64,000 bases of DNA from Selaginella tamariscina (GCA_003024785.1 PUQB01000137.1:362854-426853), one strand, 5' to 3'. Numbered from the stretch's first letter, positions 47,780 to 61,409 are shown. Numbers and translations are program-made. Notes: generated by a model from the sequence alone, not told the origin.

Positions 47780-49560
47780 GACTTAGTTTAGCAAGATAAT
47801 GTTGATGGAAGACAGCAACCTTAGAAGGAAGCATAAAGTAAATTGACTGTATGTTCTCAAGTGTGATCGGTAGGCAAATAACATTTCCAATCTACTAAGT
47901 ATTAAAATTGAGGCGATGAAAACGAGAATCAAGGATTGTTACAACTTCATACTCATCGTTAATGACCACATGGGGGGGAGGAGAAGAAGCATAATTAGAA
48001 AAAGAAGAAGGATACGGTTCCAACAAAGAGGTGCAAAACACAGAATAAGTTTCATAATAAATGGTAGCTCTAGTCTAAAGCTACAGGATTGACCTCAGCT
48101 GTAATCCTGTAAGGGCCTAATTATTGAAAATCCAATTTAAAAAAACATGTTGGTGCAGATATGCCGATAAAGAAGCCACATGAGAACACCAACCTTATAT
48201 GCAAGTGATGGCTAACGATGAGCATCAGCGTGACGCTTGTATTGTTCATATGCCTACTAAAGATAAACTCAGAGATCATCCTGCACCTAACGAAAATGCT
48301 AAAGACGATCCTGTACTGCAAGAGCGGACGAAGGAGAAGCATGAGGAGCAAAGTCAAAACATGGATGGTAGCCTATAAGAACGAAGAAAGGTCTGGCCTA
48401 TAAATGCGTGAATGGAGTTGTTGTAAGCAAACTCCGCCAGAGGAAGAAGTCCAACCAATTGTTCTGTTGGTAATTGATGAAGCAGCAAAGATACTACTCC
48501 AAGGTTTGAATCGTGTGTTTTGACTACCCATCAATTGCGAATGATATCTTGAAGAAAGATCTGCTTTAACTTGTGGACTTCGGAGAAGCTCTCGCCAAAA
48601 TCTGAACATGAATTGTGGGCCTCAATTAGAAACAATGCTTTTAGGAAGACCATGATGTTAGAACACTTCGTGGATCACCAACTTAGCAGTTATCTAGCAT
48701 GTAGCCGTCTTGTTACAGGGGCAGGAAATGAGCCTATTTGGTGAACACGGTCAACCACCACAAATATTGCATCAAATACACGAAAAGGAGGAAGATCTGT
48801 GAAGAAATTCATAGAAATGAATCTCCAAGGAGCAGAGGGAACAGGAAGAGGACGAAGAAGACTAGAGGGCACGTGACAAGACATCTTCAACCTGTTGCAG
48901 GTGTCACAAACTTCGTACAAACTTTTCACGAAACCTCACAACCCAAGCCACCAATAGTTGCAAGTCACCAACTCAACTATCTTGGCCACACCAAAATGTC
49001 ATGTAGCTGGGGTATCATGATAATTCTGTACCATATCAGTTCTTTAAACACCAATAGGAATGTACAGAAGACCCTCTTGGTACATGAGTCTGTCCTATAT
49101 GGCAAACAGCTTGTACTCTGTATTGGAACTGAAGGAAGAGGAGTTTGTGGTGTCAAGACTAATGTGTGATAACACTTCTGCCAAATCGTCTGTATCCAAT
49201 TGCAAACGAATGCCCTATAGAAGTGTTGAATTTGTTGAAGCCTGATGAACATGTAGTGTCACAAGTTGAAATCGATCAGGACCCAACAACATTTGCTTTT
49301 GACAGTCGTATGCAGGATCGCCTAGACAATGCATCCACTTTGCCATTCCGAAAACTAGGCATGTAAACAATGACAAAATCAAAACGTGATAGGAATTTGC
49401 CTGACCAAGCTTGTCGCCGACTGAGAACTCGAGCCGTTTGAAAAAACTCCAAGTTTTTATAATCCATAAGAACTTGTACAGGATGCGCAGCACCTTCTAA
49501 GAAATGCCATCACTTCTCGAACGAATTCACAATGGCCTTGAATTCCTTATTATAAATCTT
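47780..49560 (-). pseudogene. Integrase and chromodomain remnant with part of RNase H
   Basis: Open fragments show RNase H to connector residues ([24 protein letters not shown] in variant form), zinc-finger CDTCNRLKM, the core MNFFTDLPP, and a chromodomain start EYEVVTILDSRFH near 47940. The first catalytic Asp (MDF in the left copy) is Asn here (MNF), so the integrase would be dead even with an intact frame. The chromodomain is cut by stops. Confidence 0.85.
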
Positions 49561-50760
49561 GTAATTGATCTTTGCCAAATGGAACTTACGAGAGTGAAAG
49601 GTTACATAATGGAGTAACTTGTCTTCTCCAACTTATGATAAGATAGAACCTACTGCAAACTCCGAAGCATTTGCTTCAATGAAGAAGGGACAAGAAGGAT
49701 CAAGATGTGCTAAAATTGAAAGTGAAGGTGTCCTTAAGTGTTGTGGATGCATATTCCGCCTTGTCGGACCAAGAGAAATTCCTGTGTGCTTAGTGAGTTT
49801 CGTGAGTGGAAGTACACACTTGGAGAAGTTTTATATAAAAATCACATGTAGAAATTTGAGAAGCCAAGGAAACATTGTACATCTCGTACAGACTTAGGCC
49901 TCTCTCACTCCATGACAGTCTTCACTTTGTGCATGTTCATTGAGACGCCGGCAAGAAGACGATGTAGCCCAAGAACTCCACAATATCCTTGAAAAAACAC
50001 TTTTCTAACTTTGTATACATGCCATGCTTGCGAAGCTTTTATAGAACTAGTCGTACATGTTTGTTATGTGCCGCCTGATCCTTGGAAAAAATCAGGATGT
50101 CATCGAGGTAGATCACCACAAACTGATTTAAGAATTCACAAAAGATCTCATTCACCATGTGTTGGAACACGGTTGGGGCATTTGTAAGTCCGAAAGGCAT
50201 CACCGTGTATTCGAACTATCCATACCTTGTATGAAAGGCAGTCTTCCACTCATCGCCTAGACGAATCCGTACAAGATTATACCCTCGTAAGTCGATTTTA
50301 TGAACACCTTTGCTCCTCATAGACGATTGAGAAGTTTCGGGATCAATGGCAATGAGTATCGGTCCGGATGGTGATTTGATTCAAGCCTTTGTAATCCACA
50401 ACCACACACAAACTCCCATCTTTCTTTTTGACAAAGAAGATAGGTGCTCCTATATGGAACTTTGAGTGACGAATGAGGCCGAATGTCAAGTTGTTCTCAA
50501 TGTACTGGCAAAGAACCTCCAATTCTGTAGTGGCAGTGCATAAATCTGTTCGAATGGTGGAGTCTTCCCCTCCACAAGATCGATGGGATAGTCTTAGGAC
50601 CTGTGAATAGGAAGAACTACAGTCTTGTGCTTATTAAAAATGTTCTAAAAGGAATGATACTTGGATAGTAGGGAAGAGTAGGAGAAGGAGAAGGAGATTA
50701 AAAAATAAGAGAGTTAAATACAGGAGAGGTAAAAAGATGTAAGAGTTACAAAAGGAGTAG
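49560..50760 (-). pseudogene. Reverse transcriptase remnant
   Basis: Near 50080-50140 the minus strand reads [15 protein letters not shown], containing the YLDD active site of reverse transcriptase. Neighbouring fragments (for example, [10 protein letters not shown] just upstream and [16 protein letters not shown] near 50190-50150) fit the palm domain. Stops and shifts break it. Confidence 0.85.
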
Positions 50761-51131
50761 GATCAATGGCAAGTTCATACATAATAGTGGTAACAGCGTG
50801 GAAAGAAGAAGGAGGGAACTGTAAATGAAAAAGAAGAGGGATGAAACAGAAGCAGAGTAATGAAAAGAGGCAAGATTGGAGAAAACCTATGCTGATTTTG
50901 ACGAGTGTACAAGATTGGAAGAATTCTATACAGAAGTCCGTGAATGCACAGAAGTGAGGAGAGCATGCGAATGTACTGATGAACTGACAGGAGGAACATT
51001 CAACACTGATACAAGAGCAGGCATAGTCAATCTGTAGCTTGCTGCCTCAGATATTAAGGTCATATCCTGTATGCAGGAAGGTACACGATTGATCCTGGTT
51101 TTCGGAGAAGAAACATGAGCGTCCTAGACCT

Positions 51132-51557
51132 CTAGTCAATCTGAGGATTTGCAATCATGAACCATGGCATACCTAAAACAACGGGAGTCATCCGAGTCTT
51201 GATCAAGTTGAAGGAAATCGAACAATTGAATGCTCCATAGGTGCAAGAAAGAGGTGTGGTAGCATGGGTAACTACACTAGAAACAATCAGACGACCATCT
51301 GTAACCTTTATAGGAACTGCACGCTTCAACTTTATCATCGAAATGCCATGTTGAGTTGTAAAAGTGTCATCCATAAAGCATACATTTGCACCAGTGTCTA
51401 AAAGGGTAGACTCCTTGAGTTCTCGATTATTAAAGTGAATGTGTACAAGAAACTTAGGCGATGGAATGATGTGAACAACACTAATGTAGCTTGCACCTAT
51501 ATTCAATTTTGCGGCTCTTAAACAAAGTGGACATTGAAGTTTTTCGACTAAACTCAT
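51132..51557 (-). pseudogene. Gag zinc-finger-like end and aspartic protease remnant
   Basis: A 141-codon open stretch carries CPLC near its start, then LLDTGANVCFMDD, the active-site DTGA of retroviral-type aspartic protease, and a later VLGMPWF. It ends at 51132. This is the best-kept open stretch of the element. In life the protease would cleave the polyprotein into working parts. Confidence 0.85.
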
Positions 51558-52567
51558 CTTCTCTTGAACTTCCTGGCTTTAATAGGAATTTTGCCACCTT
51601 GTGTCCTGCTTCACCATAAATAAACATAAGTTCTCACTGTGACAACGTTACTTCTCAATAATTGAAAGTGGGTCACGCTTGTATTTGTCGACCTATATAG
51701 GAACTACTCAAGAAGATGTCGTAGGAACATGTGCTACAGCTACAGGATTGGCTTACAGAAACTGTTGATGGGATTTTTCCTAATGATGGTCGAACAAATG
51801 GTTGTCGTAGCGAATGGCCTGTTGCATGATCTCTACTAAGGTTGGGCATCTGGTAATGTAAGGAGAAGGTCTTTCACGTCATCCCTCAACTCAAAACGGA
51901 AATGTTTGATCAATGCAATCTCGTCCCATGGAATGTTCGAGGAAAATTGCTAAAATTTGGATGCATAAACGGAAATTGGTCAAAATCCTTGTGCGAGCTT
52001 TTTTAACTTCGTGCATGCGGAATAATACTTATTGGGATTTCTAAAGCATGCTTCAAAGGTAGCCATGAATTCTTCAAAGTCTTCCATTAATGGGTCACCA
52101 CGCTCCAACAAAGGGCAACCCAAGCCTGTGGGATCCAACTAGTAAGGATGCCAAAAGCCAACCTTTTATGCATTAATCTAGTAACAGCATGGTTGCATGC
52201 AGATCAAAAGCCTAATATGATTTAGGAAACCTTGGAAATCGGTGCGATTTCCACTAAACTTCTCTAGCATGCTAATCTTTGGCTATGAAGAAGAGTTCAA
52301 TGAATAGGAAACCACAAATGTTTGAGAGAGAGCCTACACAACAGCCTTAGAGAATACATCAGTAACTACATGCACCGCGTTGGTGGAACCTTGCAGATCT
52401 GTGACCACTTGGCGCAAAGTGGCCAGCTCATGAAGCAACATTGGTGAAATTGCTCAAAATCAACCATGATTTGTGAAAGAAAAAAAAAAGGAAGAAACAA
52501 AGGAGAAGAACAAAAAAAAAAAAAAAGTAACTAAAAATCGGGAGTTTGAAAGCAGTTACTATCAAAA

Positions 52568-52931
52568 TGTCAAGCCAAGACCCAAGAATAGGATAAGAAA
52601 AGGAGGCTTGACTCAAGAGTAAGGCAAGAACAAGAACAAGAAACATAACAAGAATTATCGTAAAATGACTGTTATTGATAGTAACTAATTGTACAACAAT
52701 TAGGTCGGAGCTTTTATACTCACAACTCCAAAAACTAATCTAGGCATAAGTTAAAAATGATATTCCAAGAGCCAATTTAGGCATGAGCATGTCCCTTATC
52801 CTATAGGTATATTCTATAAGCATATTCTACATGCATATCTATAGGTATATTCTATAAGCATATCTTGTATCCCATATCTTGTTTCATGTATCATGTAGGT
52901 CGTATTCTGTATTCTGTATCGGGTCGTGATA
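52568..52931 (-). repeat. 5' LTR of the complete chromovirus
   Basis: Plus-strand TGTCAAGCC start matches the left LTR of the element; the outer end reads TGATA where TGACA is expected, one change in the terminal repeat. It is 33 bases shorter than its partner. Confidence 0.87.
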
Positions 52932-54980
52932 AAGACTATATATGTATAATATTACGAAGTAATTAATAATATAAATTATAACAATTTAAAATATTAAATT
53001 TATAAAAATTAAAAAACTTATTAAAAGTAGATATCTATTTATAGAGTTACATAAACATATATAAAAGGATTTTTAAAAACTCTTCAAAACAAACTATATG
53101 TATATAGTCATACATACAATTTCATAAGGTTTATTCACACCGAGACATGCCATATGTATATATATAATTATGTTTATATAAATAAAATAAATAAAAATAT
53201 GAAATGTTATATACCATTACATACTATTATCGATTTTCGAGGATGAACAAATAGTTTTTGTAATTTGCTTAAAAAAGACCACTTCAAAAAGAGGGGTTTG
53301 CAACATCATTTTACAATTAAGTTTTTTAATACAAAAATTGTGTTACTATATATATTCTTTATTTTATGACATAAATTTCTTGTGTTTTCAACAAAAAGTT
53401 TAATAAATTATGTCACCAACGTCTTTTTTAACAATAGTTTTGTGTTATTATTTAACATTGAGTTCCAATGTTTTCTTTAATAATAATTTTATGAATTCTA
53501 ACATATAGTTTTTTTTGGAATTATGTATGCACATTTTATTCTCCAATTAACCATTTGGGTTGGGGCTATACCAAAGCGATTAACATATGTGGCATAGTCT
53601 TTCTTCATTTTGGTATGAAAAGAACAAATTATAGCATGCTTGAGAAAATATCTAAAGAAATAAATAAATAATGAATCATAATATACAAGGATTAATGCTA
53701 TTGGATAACGTTAAATATTGAAAATGTTAATGAGTGAGAAACCAAGTAAAATTAAGAATTTATAATTGTTATTGAATATTAAATTGAAATTTAATCTTTA
53801 TAATCATATATTATAATAATTTAAATTTTATTATAATAAAATTTGTTATGTATTGTGTTAAAATTAATAATTATATTATTAAACAATAAAGACTTAATAA
53901 AGTGATTTTAACAAATGTATAATTAAAATTAAACGTTCAAAGTTTGGTAAATATGTAGGTTACTTAATAAGTATAAGTGGGTTAACCATATAAATTTTTA
54001 CGATGACATGTGATTAATCCTATAATCAAGACAATCTATTATTGATTAATTAAAATATTTATAAAATTAATCTAAATATAGTTATGAATAAGTGTAAGTT
54101 AACCTCTATATTTATCATTCAATATATATATATATATAAAAATTTGGACACTTGCAGAACATAACCCCCTTCATAGTAACATGTGTAAGAAATACAAGGT
54201 AATTTAAATTTACCATAATTTTCAAGGGGTTTTTCTTGTGCAATGCTCAAACTAATGTAATGTTGTTCTATTGGAAATGTATATTCATTTGTGTGGGTGC
54301 ATTTAGAGGATTACATGAATGTACTACTCAGTTTTAAAAAATTTACAAAGAATTTTAAAGGTTTTCCCTCATGTCATAACAAGTAGGTATTCTAAATCCA
54401 TCTAAAATACTATTGAAATAAGAGGGGAGGCCGTATTCTACAAACTATCCAAAAAATACAACATTATTTAATCATATTGAAAATTTGAAAGTGTAGGAAA
54501 AAAAATTATTATTACATAAAATTTAATCACTATAAAACTTAAATGTGTGTTATAAGTATACTGAAAGATGAATAATTATGTATATTAAAAAGAGTATTTA
54601 TGATATACATAAATTTTTAATCATTATCAAAATTTAACTATGTTTATAAGTATATTGAAAGTGAACAATTATGTATATTGTAAGTATAATTGAAAAATGG
54701 ACAATTATATATATTATAAGCATACCAAAAGATAACAATTATTATATTATGTTGAAATTGTAAAGAGCTATTTTAAGCTATTTAATTTATATAAACCAAT
54801 GATGTAAGGTAATTAAGAAGGTTAACCATGGTATATTTTGGAAGTTACTAGAGATATTTATGTGTGGCTAAATTCTTTATAGGATAGCTCAAATATAACT
54901 AGAATATATCTTTCCTTATATATAACCCTGACCTTGAATATAAAGGATATTAGAGTTTTATGTCTTTTATATATTTATTA
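52932..54980. other. AT-rich spacer
   Basis: Two kilobases of AT-rich DNA with repeated aattatgtatatta-like phrases near 54570-54730. No gene or element end recognised apart from the flanking target duplications. Confidence 0.55.
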
Positions 54981-56635
54981 TGTTAGAGTTTTAACCTGAA
55001 GGGCCAACACGTGGCAACACGTGGCCATTTGGCATCATCACCCTGTGTGAGCAACGCTAAGTCTTCCAAGATGACCCTAAGAGTCTAACTCAGATGCCTA
55101 GTTAAATAGAAGACTTAGAGTCCTAAGCCCCTAGAATGACCATCCCTCAAACCCTAGAATATCTCGAGTAGACTTTAGGATCCTATTCCAGTAGACTTAA
55201 ACATGTCATGCCCTAACCTCATCAAGGAGATGTGCCTTACACATACCCCCGTGACAGAGTTAAGGCATTGTCACTTACCCCTTGAGAAATCACCCTAATC
55301 CAAGAGTACAACCCCTTTAGGGCGACAAGGGTACCCTGAACCATGACTAACCCCTAAGGGTTTGAGTGTTCAAGTCATACCCTAAACCTAGGGCTAGCAC
55401 TTAATGAGGACACGAGTGTGCACCATAGGTGGACACAAGTGTTCTGTTAAGCAAACTCCAAAGGCTAAGTTGGATAACCCTAAGTACATGACCTTCTGAG
55501 TGCCTCACGAAAGGATTCCTGCTGACAAGCTTAGGTTGTTCAACCACTGGATTCTAAAGGAGAACACTCCCTTAGCCAAGTGTGACAAAAACACCTAGTT
55601 ATGAGACCTAACCTCCCTGAGTAGATTAACACCCTAATGCAAGCACAAAATGCCTGTTTGCTAGAGTATCCAACCCTTGGTAACAAACCCATGACACAAC
55701 CCCAAAGGGCGTGCCTAAGGGGTTGTATCCTGTGATGTCTAGCTTAGTATCACATCTTCATGTGACACTGCCTTCCACGATGTCCCTTAGATTCAAGAGT
55801 TGCACCAAGTGCCACAAATGTGGCTCCTAAATGCTAACTCTAGAAACCCCTTAGTGAACTCTTAGGAACTGGGTAGTGTGAATATATCAAATAAGATGCC
55901 ACGCCCACGGTTGGACAAAGACACGAACATGCCTTACTTGGCCATGAGTGCTACACCTAGCTTGACGTGGAGGAGGAGGTTGAGACATGCCTCAACCTTT
56001 GCCTCTTGGAACGTGTAATTTGACAAGACCTCACAAGCATGGATTCACCAATGCTAAGGGTAACTACCCCGAAGGTGGGACGTACCCTTGTAATCTGGAA
56101 GTTAAGGTGGCACAATAGAGGGTTGTACCTTAATGACACAAGCTAAAGCATGCACTGGGAGAAGAGTAACGAGCTCAGTCATGAACCTAGGAACCCTCAC
56201 TCGTACATACTCTACCTTATTTATGTGTAGAGTAGCCCCCGCCCCTCCCCCCCCCCGATTTCCTGTTTACATAAGGGACTGGCACAGAATCTCATTCCAG
56301 AGGGAATATACTTGGTGAGTTATTCATCGATCCCTAAACCCTAACCTGTCAAACCTAGGGGTATTTCTAAACATATCCGACATGCCAAACTCATCAGAAC
56401 TAGCCATTAACCCAACTGAGACACGAAAAACCAAGGTAAGAGTTTTCTAAATGAAAGTGCTAGCTTCGCCTAGAGTTTCTTGCAAATACTTAATGACACC
56501 CGGTCGGACCATCACTAGATATCCAAGTGCATTAAGCAGGCCTATTTCTTTACACCTAGGGCTTATCAACATAGTACAGTAGGTAACAACAATCAACGTC
56601 CAAAGTAAAAGGGAGTCATAGTAAAAACTATGACA
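54981..56635 (-). repeat. Solo LTR, long-LTR family (copy C)
   Basis: 1655 bases from TGTTAGAG to CTATGACA on the plus strand. Flanks TATTA (54976-54980) and TATTG (56636-56640) form a one-mismatch target duplication. It lacks a neighbouring primer-binding site or polypurine tract, so it is a solo LTR. It contains a run of C near 56245-56258, matching the G run of the opposite-oriented copy near 60920-60935. Confidence 0.85.
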
Positions 56636-57150
56636 TATTGTGTTGTGTCTCGGCTTTTTACATTGGTGGAGAAGTCAAGCAATTTGTTAAAGAAGTTTCG
56701 TTTGATCTTCTTTTCTTTTTATTTCTTTTCAATGTTTTCTTTTTTTTTTCCTTTATTTCCTTTCATACGGTTCTTATAGAGCAACAACTTTTGGAATAAC
56801 TAATTCACATCATACACCAACATGAACAACACCTTCAATGCTTGCAAGTTTTTGTTTTAACTCTTCAATCAAACCCACGTGTATGGCCTCAACCTTTTTG
56901 AGTTGCTTTAGGTGCAGATGTTCACCATTGGTTGGCTTATTTCATTCAATATTGTTACGCATTGCCTTTGCAAGTTTCCAACGTGTCTTTTAAATGTTGC
57001 TCTCTAGTGGTATAATAGTCGTCCACCACCAACATATTTACTCATGGATGAGTAATGCTAGTTCACCCTTCAAACGGAGTTTAAATTAGCTTTCCCAAAA
57101 GTAGAAGATTCTGACGATGCATTTCAACAGTTCCATAATTTGAAGCTAGC
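56636..57150. other. Unassigned flank of the third gypsy element
   Basis: Between the solo LTR and the first gag-like codons. No LTR end, primer-binding site or gene could be placed; the 5' LTR of the third element was not found. Confidence 0.4.
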
Positions 57151-57509
57151 ACCAAATGAATATTCATGTAGTTTGCTATTAATTTCGTGATCTCTTGATG
57201 CAGGCTGATCCCACCATGTCCAAGCATAATGAATCAAGGATGTTATGACATGCTCGTCGACTGGATCTTGTTGGTTATGTTCAGGGCACTGGGTCTTGTC
57301 ACTTGAAAGAGGCTTTCACTCGTGCACAACGTTTTAAAGCGGCTCTAAGAGTACAATTACCCATTCTAGAGGCCATCACTCCTCCAACTTTCAATACTCT
57401 TATCGATCCTGTGCCTATGGAGGTGGAAGTTGCTTGCATTAATGGTGCTGGTCATGGTCAAGGATAAGAATGACGGCGATTGTCTTGTTGGGCTTGTGAT
57501 GTACTCATG

Positions 57510-57640
57510 GTCATCTTATCAACATTGTCAGGTTTCCTGATTGGCAACCACCATATCCAGGTTGGCATCCATTTAGAGTCTTATCAACATTGTCAGTGGT
57601 TTCCTGATTGGCGACCACCATATCCAGGTTGCATCCATGT
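57510..57640 (+). repeat. About 65-base tandem duplication in the gag remnant
   Basis: cttatcaacattgtcagg...ccaccatatccaggttg occurs twice in a row with small differences, repeating a coding motif that reads like FPDWxPPYPG. Confidence 0.8.
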
Positions 57641-58448
57641 CAGAACCAATTGGTTGTTATTGTGGATGTTGCTCCCTTGGAGGCAAGAAACGAGTAGGTG
57701 TGTGAGTATGGAGGCACCTAACACCTATTCCTTCATCTCCTAGTCCTTCATCTTTTTTTCTTTTTCACCTCAAGCTTCGCAAACTCCTCAAAAGGGTTAT
57801 CTTTATTTACGCTACAAAGTTTCATACATAGTACCCATGTAACTATTTTTATTAATACAGGTCTAGTATTTCTTTGATTTTGCTAATGTGGTTATGCATT
57901 GTGCTTTGACAACAGTGCCAAGTAAGGAAGCTTTACATGTGTTGTATGGTGATGGATGACTCAAACTACTTTGTCTACACTTGCTCAAGTACCTTTGCAA
58001 TTTGGGACTTATGCAAACGAGTTGCAACTCCATATATTCTCATACTAGATTTTTAACATTATCCTTGGGTGTACTTGGTTGAATGCATGTAAGGCAAGTT
58101 GCTAGTTTGGGCCTCAGTGGTTGATACTTCCAAGTCATTCACGGATAAACTCCCTCTCAAGCGATGTGGAGCAATTTTGTCAAGTGCCATCATGCATAAG
58201 CCATAGTTTCATGGGTCCTCAGTGTCAAGAACACTAAGATGTACAAGTGGCAACCGACCAACTTCTCTTAGCGAGAGTTTCAGAAACAACAATTATTAAA
58301 GAAATATTTAGATCTTTTCTTTACAGATATCACCCCTACTGCTAAGGTTCGAACACAACACCAAATTCAAATAGGGGATGCTTTTACCTTCTAAAAGTTA
58401 TTGTTTAAAGGTGATCTCCAAAAGAATTGACCATTATATAAAAAATGT

Positions 58449-59620
58449 GTGTCAAAGTTGCTGGAAAAGAAGTTGGCTTGCCGTTCTTTCAGTTCATGGG
58501 CATCAGAGCCTCATTTAGTGGATAAACCTGATGGATCTAAGTGGTTCACGTGGTATTACCATCCTGTCAATGTTGTTATAGAACCAAATAGCTATTTCCT
58601 TGCCGAACACACAAGATTTGTTAGATCAATTCAGTAAGAGTCATTGGTTTACTAAATTGAATCTTGCTTTAAGTTATTGAACAAGTTCTTATGGTCCCGA
58701 GATTCCCAAAACAGCATTGAACTCCTTTTGGTTTATATGAGTTCCTTGTTATGCCTTTTGGTTTAGTATCTGCTCCTGCCACATTTCAGCGCATGATGGA
58801 TGAAGTTTTAATGATGAGTTTCTGGAGACAGTTGCAAAGTACTTGGATGACATTCTGGTTCATACTCAGGGATCTTGGGAAGATCATCTCAAGGAAGTAG
58901 CTCGTGTGTTTGATCGTTTAGGAGTATGGGCTCAAGTTGAAGAAGCCCAAGTGTGTTTTTGGCACAGTTGAAACTACGTATTTGGGGTACATGGTTTCTC
59001 GTGAGGGGTTACGTGTGGATCCATCCAAGGTGGAGGCTGTGGCGAAATTTCCTCGTCCAACAGATGTACGGTCTTTACGACGTTTCTTGGTAAGGTCACA
59101 TATTTAGGACGTTTTATACCTCGTTTGGCTGATGTCAATGCTCCTTTGCGAGCTTTGTTGCATGAGGATGTTCCTTTTGTGTGGACTGACGATTGTGAAG
59201 ATTCTTTTTGTAAGCTACGAAAGTATTTGACGTCCCCTCCGGTGCTTCATTATCGGATTTTTCTCGTCCTTTTATATTACGAACGGATGCTTTCCGTAGG
59301 TATTGGTGGAGTCCTAATGCAGACTGAGGTATGTGATGAGTCCGTTCGACATCCCATTGCATATGTGAGTAGGGCATTGCAAGGCCCTGAAACAACTATT
59401 GTGCTTCAGATCTTGAGTGCTTAGCTGCAGTGTGGGCTTTTGATGTATCTCCATGGATCTCATACGCTTTTGGAGTGTGATCATGCAGCTGTTTTGCCTT
59501 TTGAAGAACAGAAGTTGCTTGGACGATCTGCCAGATGGGCACTTCGGCTCCAAATGTATGACTTTGAGGTCAAACATCGTCGGGGATAGTATGGTGGATG
59601 CTGATGCTCTTTCTAGGGCT
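58449..59620 (+). pseudogene. Reverse transcriptase and RNase H remnant (third element)
   Basis: Fragments in several frames show LVDKPDGSKWF (RT fingers), [20 protein letters not shown] (palm), [17 protein letters not shown] (active site), PLRALLHEDVPFVWTDDC (connector) and RNase H pieces such as HPIAYVSRAL and MVDADALSRAPC. Stops and single-base shifts separate them. Confidence 0.87.
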
Positions 59621-59622
59621 CC

Positions 59623-60534
59623 TTGTGTTATGGCCAATCAATTGGATCTTACAATTCCATCTCTTGCAGAGGTCTCAAGGGCTCAGGAAACAGATGCTTG
59701 GATTCAACCTATTCGTTTGGCACTAACCAATCCTTCTCAACCATCCAATTCTTTTTTCTTCATTTGTGGCACAATTTCGCATACATGACTGTGGTTTATT
59801 TTATTGGCACAGATGTTACAACTTCACTACGTTTGGCAATTCCAACCACTTTTGTTCCTAGGTATCTTGCAGCATATCATGATTCACCACTTTCTGGACA
59901 TTTTGGTTATCGAAGAACTTTGGACAGCTTACAACGTTCTTTTTACTGGCCGAATATGCGACAAGATGTGATCCAGTACGTACGAAGTTGTTCATTGTGT
60001 CAGACTCGGAACTCCTCACGATCAACTGGTGCTTTAGAGTCTATACAGGTGGAACGGCCATTTGAACTTGTTGCATGGGATTTAATTGGTCCTTTTCCAC
60101 CTTCAGCTGCAGGCAACCGATATGTTGTGGTTTTAACAGATTATTTGACACGTTGGGTGGAGGTTGGAGCTTTACCAGATGCCACGGCCCATAGTGTTGC
60201 TGATTTTCTACTCACTCGGGTAATTTTGCGCCATTCATGTCCAGAACGGATTTTATCAGATAATGGACCTGCCTTTATTGCTGAAGTTTTGAAGGTTTTG
60301 ACTTCACGGATGGGAATTCAACAATCTTTCACATCTCCCTTTCATCCACAAACAGATGGATTAGTCGAGCGTTTGAATCGGACTTTTAAAGGTATGATTT
60401 CTAAGTATATAAATCCTACTCAAATGATTGGATTAGTATTTGCGATAATTAGAATTTGTATACAACACTGGCATTCATAGTTCTATTGACATGTCTCCAT
60501 TTAAAGCATTGTATGGGCGAGCACCTTGAATTCA
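59623..60534 (+). pseudogene. Integrase remnant, truncated by an LTR insertion (third element)
   Basis: A 285-codon open stretch holds the zinc-binding part (YHDSPLSGHFGYRRTLDS, CSLCQTRN) and the catalytic core (WDLIGPFP, ILSDNGPAFIAEV, HPQTDGLVERLNRTF), with D, D and E all present. After a stop at 60478-60480 one frame continues to SPFKALYGRAP and a stop, directly against the LTR at 60535. The C-terminal domain is missing. Confidence 0.9.
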
Positions 60535-60535
60535 T

Positions 60536-60555
60536 GTCATAGTTTTTACTATGAC
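60536..60555. other. Terminal hairpin of the long LTR
   Basis: GTCATAGT, four T, then ACTATGAC: an 8-bp perfect stem at the very 5' end of the LTR. The same structure, with changes, ends the other copies (near 4129-4148, 6530-6549 and 56616-56635). Confidence 0.8.
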
Positions 60556-61409
60556 TCCCCTTTACTTTGGACGTTGACTGTTGTTACCTACTGTATTATA
60601 TTGATAAGCCCTAGGTGTAGAGGAAACATGCCTGCTTAATGCACTTGGGTATCTAGTGATGGTCCGGCTAGGTGTCATTAGTATTTGCAGGAAACTCTAG
60701 GTGAAGCTAACACTTCCATCTAAAAAACTCTTACCTTGGTTTTCCCTGTCCCAGTTGGGTTAATGGTTAGTTCCGGTGAGTTTGACATGTCGGATATGTT
60801 TAGGAATACCCCTAGGTTTGACAACTTAGGGTTTAGGGGTCGATGGATAGCTCACTAAGTATATTCCCTCTGGGAATGAGATTCCGTGCCAGCCCACTTA
60901 TGTAAACAGGAAAACAGAGAAGGGGGGGGGGGGGGCTCTGTCACATAAATAAGGTAGAGTATGTAGTAGGAGAGCTCCTAGGTTCATGACTGAGATCGTT
61001 ACTCTTCTTCCAGTGCAGGCTTTAACTTGTGTCATTAAGGTACAACCCTCTATTGTGCCGCCTTAACTTCCATAATATAGGGTACGTCCCACCTTCAGGG
61101 TAGCTCACCTTTTAACGTTGGTGAATCCATGCTTGGGAGGTCTTGTTGGATTGCACATTCCAAGAGGCAGAGGTTGAGGCATGTCTCCAACCTCCTCCTC
61201 CACGTCAAGCTAGGTGTAACACTCATGGCCAAGCAAGGCACATTCGTGTCCTTGTCCAACGTGGGCGTGGCATCTTGTTTGATAGGTTCACACTACCCAG
61301 TTCCTAAGAGTTCAATAAGGGGTTCTAGAGTTGGCATTTAGGACATTTGTGGCACTTGGTGCAACTCTTGAATCTAAGGGTTATGGCATGATAGTCCACA
61401 TCATGGAAG

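Larger units (their letters stand above)
47345..52931 (-). mobile_element. Complete Ty3/gypsy chromovirus, decayed
   Basis: A minus-strand element with both LTRs (52568-52931 as 5' LTR, 47345-47741 as 3' LTR) and flanks AAAAC (47340-47344) and AAGAC (52932-52936), a one-mismatch 5-bp target duplication. Between them, reading down the minus strand, are a gag-like part (about 52500-51600), protease, reverse transcriptase, RNase H, integrase and chromodomain, the order of Ty3/gypsy. The pol is broken by many stops and shifts. It belongs to the same family as the element at the left edge. No primer-binding site starting TGG is evident next to the 5' LTR: the sequence there reads ttttgatagtaactgc. 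Confidence 0.9.
57150..60534 (+). mobile_element. Third Ty3/gypsy element, internal region, interrupted
   Basis: A plus-strand gypsy pol with a decayed gag and protease part before it (AQRFKAALRVQ and the gag-like FPDWQPPYPG near 57340-57640). The integrase stops abruptly after KALYGRAP at 60528, where a long LTR begins. No LTR of its own lies in the window. Its pol is a different family from the chromovirus copies. Confidence 0.85.
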
